Position numbers and translations under genes: made by a program
Notes under the pieces: generated by a model
Databases searched by the model: none
What the model saw: only the letters and a program-made list of their open reading frames with translations
Told to the model about the DNA's origin: nothing
Shown: positions 6,860 to 10,796 of the stretch, in pieces
Layout: the number at the start of each line of letters is the position of its first letter
Numbering within the stretch: the first letter of the stretch is position 1
From: Rhodospirillales bacterium
GTDB taxonomy: Bacteria; Pseudomonadota; Alphaproteobacteria; MPNO01; UBA2964
Reading direction: 5' to 3'
Assembly: GCA_002727395.1 (NCBI GenBank)
Contig: PBWY01000068.1
Location: forward strand, 1 to 10,796
DNA: 10,796 nt

Positions 6860-7387
6860 ATGAATTTAAGCCAATTTATTCGTACCATACCCGATTTTCC
6901 TGAGCCGGGTATTATGTTTCGTGATGTTACTACCCTTTTCGGAAACCCGAACGCATTCAAAACCATGATTTTGTCTTTCGAAGAAGTATGGAAAGACCAA
7001 AATATTGACTATATAGCGGGCATCGATGCACGTGGTTTTATAATTGGTGGCGCATTAGCGCATCATCTTAGTGTGGGTTTTGTTCCTGTACGAAAAAAAG
7101 GTAAATTGCCCTATAAAACGATAGAGGAAAATTATGATCTGGAGTATGGAACTGCAACACTGGAGCTACATACTGATGCAGTTTCCGCAGGGTCACAGGT
7201 TTTAGTAGTTGACGATTTAATTGCAACAGGGGGTACAGCAATTGCGGCAATTACATTATTAAGAAAGTTGCAAGCTAAACTAGTTGGCTGCGCATTTTTA
7301 GTGGATCTGCCGGACTTAGGGGGATCTAAAAGAATTATTGAAATGGGAATAGAAGTTAAATCACTTTGTTCATTTGATGGTGAATAG
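6860..7387 (+). CDS. apt: Adenine phosphoribosyltransferase
   Basis: This 175-residue type I phosphoribosyltransferase makes AMP from adenine and PRPP in the cytoplasm. The N-terminus has the usual Apt pattern with IPDFPEPGIMFRDVT (10-24). Next come the GIDARGFIIG segment (54-63) and the flexible-loop region VPVRKKGKLPYKT (75-87). The PRPP-binding motif VLVVDDLIATGGTA lies at 114-127. Length is normal. The ATG at 6860 follows GAGG (6849-6852) with good spacing, and the gene starts 19 bases after mtnP, so the pair is almost certainly co-transcribed. The context is clear: it traps the adenine released by MtnP, pulling that reversible reaction forward and recycling the purine. General adenine salvage is an additional role. 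The family call is firm. Confidence 0.95.
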   Translation: MNLSQFIRTIPDFPEPGIMFRDVTTLFGNPNAFKTMILSFEEVWKDQNIDYIAGIDARGFIIGGALAHHLSVGFVPVRKKGKLPYKTIEENYDLEYGTATLELHTDAVSAGSQVLVVDDLIATGGTAIAAITLLRKLQAKLVGCAFLVDLPDLGGSKRIIEMGIEVKSLCSFDGE

Positions 7388-7460
7388 ATTTGAATGCGCC
7401 CACGTTTTCTTAAGGCTATTTTAATAGAAACATCTGGAAAATTATTGAGGCTACAGGGAT

Positions 7461-9506
7461 ATGTATTTTGAAAATCTTTGGCGTGATGAAGACGTTAACA
7501 AAATGCTTAAAGAGGGAGAAAAGAGCCCCCTAAATAGAGATTTGATATATCGAGTTTACTCTTCTCGGTTGATTGGCAGGATCCCCGATTTAGTAATGCA
7601 TGGAGGGGGTAACACTTCCTGTAAAAGTAAGGCAAAAAATTTGTTTGGTGAGGAAGTTGATGTTTTGTGTGTGAAAGGGTCAAGTTGGGATCTAGGCTCG
7701 ATAGAAGCACCCGGTTTGCCGGCGGTGAAGCTAGAACCTTTATTGAGGCTACGGGAACTTAGCACTCTTTCAGATGAGGACATGGTCAATGTCCAGAGAG
7801 CTAACCTAGTTGATTCGTCGTCTCCTAATCCGTCTATTGAAACATTATTGCATGCTTTTTTGCCTCATAAATTTATTGATCACACTCATTCTACCCCGTT
7901 TCTTTCATTAGCAAATTTGCCAAATTCAGAATTAATTTTAAAAGAGATTTTTGGAAATAAATTGGCCATCGTTCCTTACGTGATGCCAGGTTTCGATCTC
8001 GCGAAAGAGGCAGCCAAGGTCTATGATGAAAACCAAAATATAGAAGGTCTATTACTTGCAAAACATGGTCACTTCACCTGGGGTTCTACTGCGAAAGAAT
8101 CATATGATAGAGTTATTGACCAGACCAATCTTTTAGAGGAGTGGTTGGCACATCGCCGCGTTAGCAGGGGAGTTAAAAAAAGCCATGTGGAAAAGAAGCA
8201 AGTCCTAAAATTTCTCCAAACCTTACGTGGGGTACTTTCGGATCAAGCGGCCGCAGGCGCTACTCCTCCCGTTCTACATTTAATTGATAATTTGGATGTG
8301 ATAGAATTTTTAGAGCGCGAAGACGTTATGGTCCTTTCAAAAGCTGGAGTGGCAACGCCGGATCATGTGATCCGTATCAAAGCACACCCGTTGTTAATTA
8401 AAAGGAATGAAATAAAAAACAGTCGCGCCGCATTAACTGCAAAAATAAAAGATTATATCAAAAGTTATAAAAAATATTTTGAACGGTATTCCGGCTCAAG
8501 CCAAGTACCAAAAACAATGCTTTCTCCTTTGCCTAATTTAATTTGGGCTCAGGGGGTCGGTCTTATAGGAATTGGTTCCAGCAGAAAAAGTGCAAAAATA
8601 ATCACCGATTTGGCGCAACAAAATATTAGAGTTATGGCAGATGGTGCTGATGCTGGGGGCTTTAAGCCGGTCAATGCAAAGGAACTTTTTGATATGGAAT
8701 ATTGGTCGCTTGAGCAAGCTAAGTTGGGAAAGTCCATGCCACCGATTTTGCAGGGGCGTGTGGTAATTATTACTGGAGCAGCTGGAACGATCGGAAGAAG
8801 TATAGCTGAAAAGTTTCGTTTAAAGGGTGCGGACGTTTTACTTGTTGATCAAGATAGGGGTGCTCTCGATAATACTTTAGAAAATTTGGATCAGGAGGTC
8901 TCCGCATTTGCAGTTGATCTTACAAAGTCGGATGCAGCGTCTAAGGTTGTCGATTATGCAGTTTCGAAATTTGGTGGAATTGACGTGCTGGTTTCAAACG
9001 CGGGGAACGCACCACAGTCAGGCATCGCTGAGATGAATGAAAGCTTGTTGAGAGATAGTTTTGAACTTAATTTCTTTGCGCATTTCCGCTTGGCCCAAGA
9101 GGTTTTCAAGGTCTTTAAGAAACAATCTTTCGGTGGCCAAATGCTTTTTAATGTTTCAAAACAAGCGGTGAACCCGGGTAAAAACTTTGGTGCCTACGGG
9201 ATACCTAAAGCCGCACTTTTTTTTCTCGTACGCCAACTCGCATTAGAATTTGGTAAAGATGGTGTGAGGGTAAACGGAGTAAACGCAGATCGTATCAGGT
9301 CGGGTATGTTAAACCAAGACGTAATCAAAGAACGGGCAAAGGCGAGAGGTGTTGATGAAAAAACGTATCTTTCAGGTAATCTCTTGAACAAGGAAGTGGA
9401 GGCAGAACATGTGGCCGAAGCCTTCCTTTCCCTAGTTCTTAGTGAACGGACAACTGGCCATGTTATGACGGTTGATGGCGGAAATATGGAGGCGGCGTTA
9501 AGATGA
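7461..9506 (+). CDS. Bifunctional class II aldolase / short-chain dehydrogenase (RhaD-YuxG-like fusion)
   Basis: This 681-residue fusion has a class II (zinc) aldolase half, about residues 25-235. It shows the phosphate-site HGGGNTS (47-53), catalytic-type E127 in PSIETLLH, and zinc ligands H141 and H143 (HTHS) and H202 (KHGH). A linker region (240-425) follows. The C-terminal SDR half (430-681) has TGAAGTIG (438-445), D463 at the end of beta-2 (favouring NAD), NAG (513-515), catalytic S566, and Y579-x3-K583. Known relatives split rhamnulose 1-phosphate to DHAP and lactaldehyde and oxidise the aldehyde. Beside mtnA, mtnP and apt, the likely substrate is methylthioribulose 1-phosphate or 5-deoxyribulose 1-phosphate, giving DHAP plus methylthioacetaldehyde or acetaldehyde; this is inference. 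The gene starts 73 bases after apt; possible ribosome sites are GAGG at 7447-7450 or a very close AGGGA. A rhamnose or fucose role, or one in nucleotide-sugar synthesis, is the main alternative. Confidence 0.88.
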   Translation: MYFENLWRDEDVNKMLKEGEKSPLNRDLIYRVYSSRLIGRIPDLVMHGGGNTSCKSKAKNLFGEEVDVLCVKGSSWDLGSIEAPGLPAVKLEPLLRLRELSTLSDEDMVNVQRANLVDSSSPNPSIETLLHAFLPHKFIDHTHSTPFLSLANLPNSELILKEIFGNKLAIVPYVMPGFDLAKEAAKVYDENQNIEGLLLAKHGHFTWGSTAKESYDRVIDQTNLLEEWLAHRRVSRGVKKSHVEKKQVLKFLQTLRGVLSDQAAAGATPPVLHLIDNLDVIEFLEREDVMVLSKAGVATPDHVIRIKAHPLLIKRNEIKNSRAALTAKIKDYIKSYKKYFERYSGSSQVPKTMLSPLPNLIWAQGVGLIGIGSSRKSAKIITDLAQQNIRVMADGADAGGFKPVNAKELFDMEYWSLEQAKLGKSMPPILQGRVVIITGAAGTIGRSIAEKFRLKGADVLLVDQDRGALDNTLENLDQEVSAFAVDLTKSDAASKVVDYAVSKFGGIDVLVSNAGNAPQSGIAEMNESLLRDSFELNFFAHFRLAQEVFKVFKKQSFGGQMLFNVSKQAVNPGKNFGAYGIPKAALFFLVRQLALEFGKDGVRVNGVNADRIRSGMLNQDVIKERAKARGVDEKTYLSGNLLNKEVEAEHVAEAFLSLVLSERTTGHVMTVDGGNMEAALR

Positions 9507-9580
9507 AGCTGTTGCCATTATAGAATGCGGGTAATAAATCTGGCGCGCACAGTATGGCATAAGAAATTGGAGCTTTCCCA

Positions 9581-10796
9581 ATGGTTTCTATCGTTCCAGT
9601 AATTTTAGCTGGCGGCTCTGGAATGCGCCTTTGGCCTGTTTCTCGCGAGAGTATGCCAAAACAATTCGTTCCCTTAGTGGGAAAGAGGAGCCTTTTTCAA
9701 GAGTCTGTGTTGCGCTTGAAAGGGCAAGACTTGCAATCTTCTAAAGTTATCACATCATCGAACTATCGTTTCCTTGTTTCAAAACAACTTAAGGAAATTT
9801 GTTCGGACGCAAAAGTGTATCTAGAACCGGTGGGCAAGAATACGGCGCCCGCGATAATCGCTGCCGCTCAATTGTCCGAGGAGAGGAATCCAGGTTCTTT
9901 AATGTTAGTTGCGCCTTCTGATCATTATATACCTGACGTTAAGACCTTCAATGAGAGTATATTGGAAGCAAAGAATGCAGCAGAACTTGGAGATATTATT
10001 ACTTTTGGGGTCCGGCCAACTCGGCCAGAGACGGGCTATGGGTATATAGAGAGAGGTCATGAACGAATAGGACCATGCCGAAAGGTAAACAATTTTATTG
10101 AAAAGCCAAATTCTAAAACCGCGCAAAAGATATTAGACAGCGGAGACTTTCTTTGGAATGCAGGGATTTTTTTATTTAGGACAGATGTTATGCTTTCTCT
10201 AGCAGAAAAATATCAACCTGATATGACATCGGCCGTAAGACTCTCTATCCAGAATGGAGAAGCCGACTTGGAATTTTTCCGTTTTGAATCAAAGTCCTGG
10301 GGGGGCATCGGAGAAGTTTCGATTGATTATGCAATCATGGAAAAAGCAGAGAACCTATCTTGTATTGAATTAAAATCGGAATGGCATGATTTGGGGGATT
10401 GGCAATCAGTTTCAGAGGTTATTGGCCATGATAAAGATCATAATCTCATAACAAAAAACTCCACCAGTAAAAATTGTAAAAATACCACTCTATGGTCGAC
10501 CTCGGAAAGAATGCATATAGCAGGTTTGGGGCTAGACAATATCATTGCAGTCGCCACGGAAGATGCCGTTCTTGTTGCTAACGCTGATCGCACTCAAGAG
10601 GTCAAAGAAATCGTTGCGGAGTTGGAAAAAAATGATGTTAATCAAGCAAAGCAGCATGTCAGGGACGAACGACCTTGGGGTTGGTTCGAAAGCCTCATTG
10701 ATTTGCCAACTTATCAGGTAAAAATATTACATGTTTACCCAGGTGCACGATTGTCACTTCAAAGTCATAAATTTCGATCAGAACATTGGGTAGTGG
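9581..10796 (+). CDS. manC: Mannose-1-phosphate guanylyltransferase / mannose-6-phosphate isomerase, partial (C-terminus beyond right edge)
   Basis: The reading frame is open from the ATG at 9581 to the window end, giving 405 residues of a type II enzyme that normally has about 470. The guanylyltransferase half shows LAGGSGMRLWPVSR (9-22) with MPKQF (25-29), PSDH (112-115), TGYGYIE (151-157), FIEKP (172-176), WNAGIF (192-197) and WHDLGDW (268-274). A cupin-type isomerase half then begins with RPWGWFE (364-370), and the metal-site region SLQSHKFRSEHW (392-403) runs into the edge. It makes GDP-mannose from mannose 1-phosphate and GTP and supplies mannose 1-phosphate precursors from fructose 6-phosphate. 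GDP-mannose feeds exopolysaccharide, O-antigen, GDP-fucose or GDP-rhamnose synthesis. GGAG (9569-9572) is a good ribosome site 8 bases before the ATG. It lies 74 bases after the aldolase-dehydrogenase gene on the same strand. AlgA, CpsB and XanB are names for the same family. Confidence 0.93.
   Translation, partial: MVSIVPVILAGGSGMRLWPVSRESMPKQFVPLVGKRSLFQESVLRLKGQDLQSSKVITSSNYRFLVSKQLKEICSDAKVYLEPVGKNTAPAIIAAAQLSEERNPGSLMLVAPSDHYIPDVKTFNESILEAKNAAELGDIITFGVRPTRPETGYGYIERGHERIGPCRKVNNFIEKPNSKTAQKILDSGDFLWNAGIFLFRTDVMLSLAEKYQPDMTSAVRLSIQNGEADLEFFRFESKSWGGIGEVSIDYAIMEKAENLSCIELKSEWHDLGDWQSVSEVIGHDKDHNLITKNSTSKNCKNTTLWSTSERMHIAGLGLDNIIAVATEDAVLVANADRTQEVKEIVAELEKNDVNQAKQHVRDERPWGWFESLIDLPTYQVKILHVYPGARLSLQSHKFRSEHWVV

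Noticed and set aside
7388..7460. CTATTTTAATAG palindrome (7416-7427) between apt and the aldolase gene, considered as a terminator or operator
   Set aside because: Very AT-rich short stem with no following T run; the gap is short and the genes are likely still co-transcribed.

Overview
The window looks like an accessory region of an AT-rich Gram-negative bacterium, most likely a proteobacterium. I lean towards an aquatic alphaproteobacterium because the MtnA is the HCNAGWLAT/DNAGGH variant that I recall from Rhodospirillum-like relatives; this assignment is an inference. No tRNA, rRNA, CRISPR array, insertion sequence or integrase was seen. Coding density is high and every intergenic gap is under 300 bases.

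Layout. (1) Positions 1-1338, minus strand: the N-terminal 446 residues of a multi-pass membrane protein with a large soluble loop, cut by the left edge and possibly a GT-C-type glycosyltransferase or polysaccharide membrane protein. (2) Positions 1580-4714, plus strand: a tight three-gene unit encoding a two-domain radical SAM protein, a PhyH-type Fe(II)/2-oxoglutarate dioxygenase and a family 2 glycosyltransferase. The spacing and overlap suggest co-transcription, and the content suggests modification or assembly of a surface glycan or glycolipid. (3) Positions 4754-9506: a purine-thioribose salvage block. mtnA lies on the minus strand, and diverging from it on the plus strand are mtnP, apt and a class II aldolase fused to a short-chain dehydrogenase. 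(4) Positions 9581-10796, plus strand: a mannose-1-phosphate guanylyltransferase/mannose-6-phosphate isomerase (ManC/AlgA type) cut by the right edge, which supplies GDP-mannose and returns to the polysaccharide theme.

How the genes could work together. MtnP phosphorolyses 5'-methylthioadenosine (MTA), and in several bacteria also 5'-deoxyadenosine (5'-dAdo), to adenine plus the 1-phosphate of methylthioribose or deoxyribose. Apt returns adenine to AMP. MtnA isomerises the aldose 1-phosphate to the ribulose 1-phosphate. A class II aldolase can then split this into dihydroxyacetone phosphate (DHAP) and a small aldehyde. This is the logic of the described 'DHAP shunt' and 5-deoxyribose disposal routes. 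The unusual point here is that the aldolase is the large form fused to an NAD-type dehydrogenase, which could oxidise or reduce the released aldehyde in the same polypeptide. No mtnB, mtnC, mtnD or mtnK of the classical methionine salvage pathway is in the window. The block sits beside a radical SAM enzyme, a class of enzymes that commonly releases 5'-dAdo. That gives a testable but unproven link between the glycan genes and the salvage genes.
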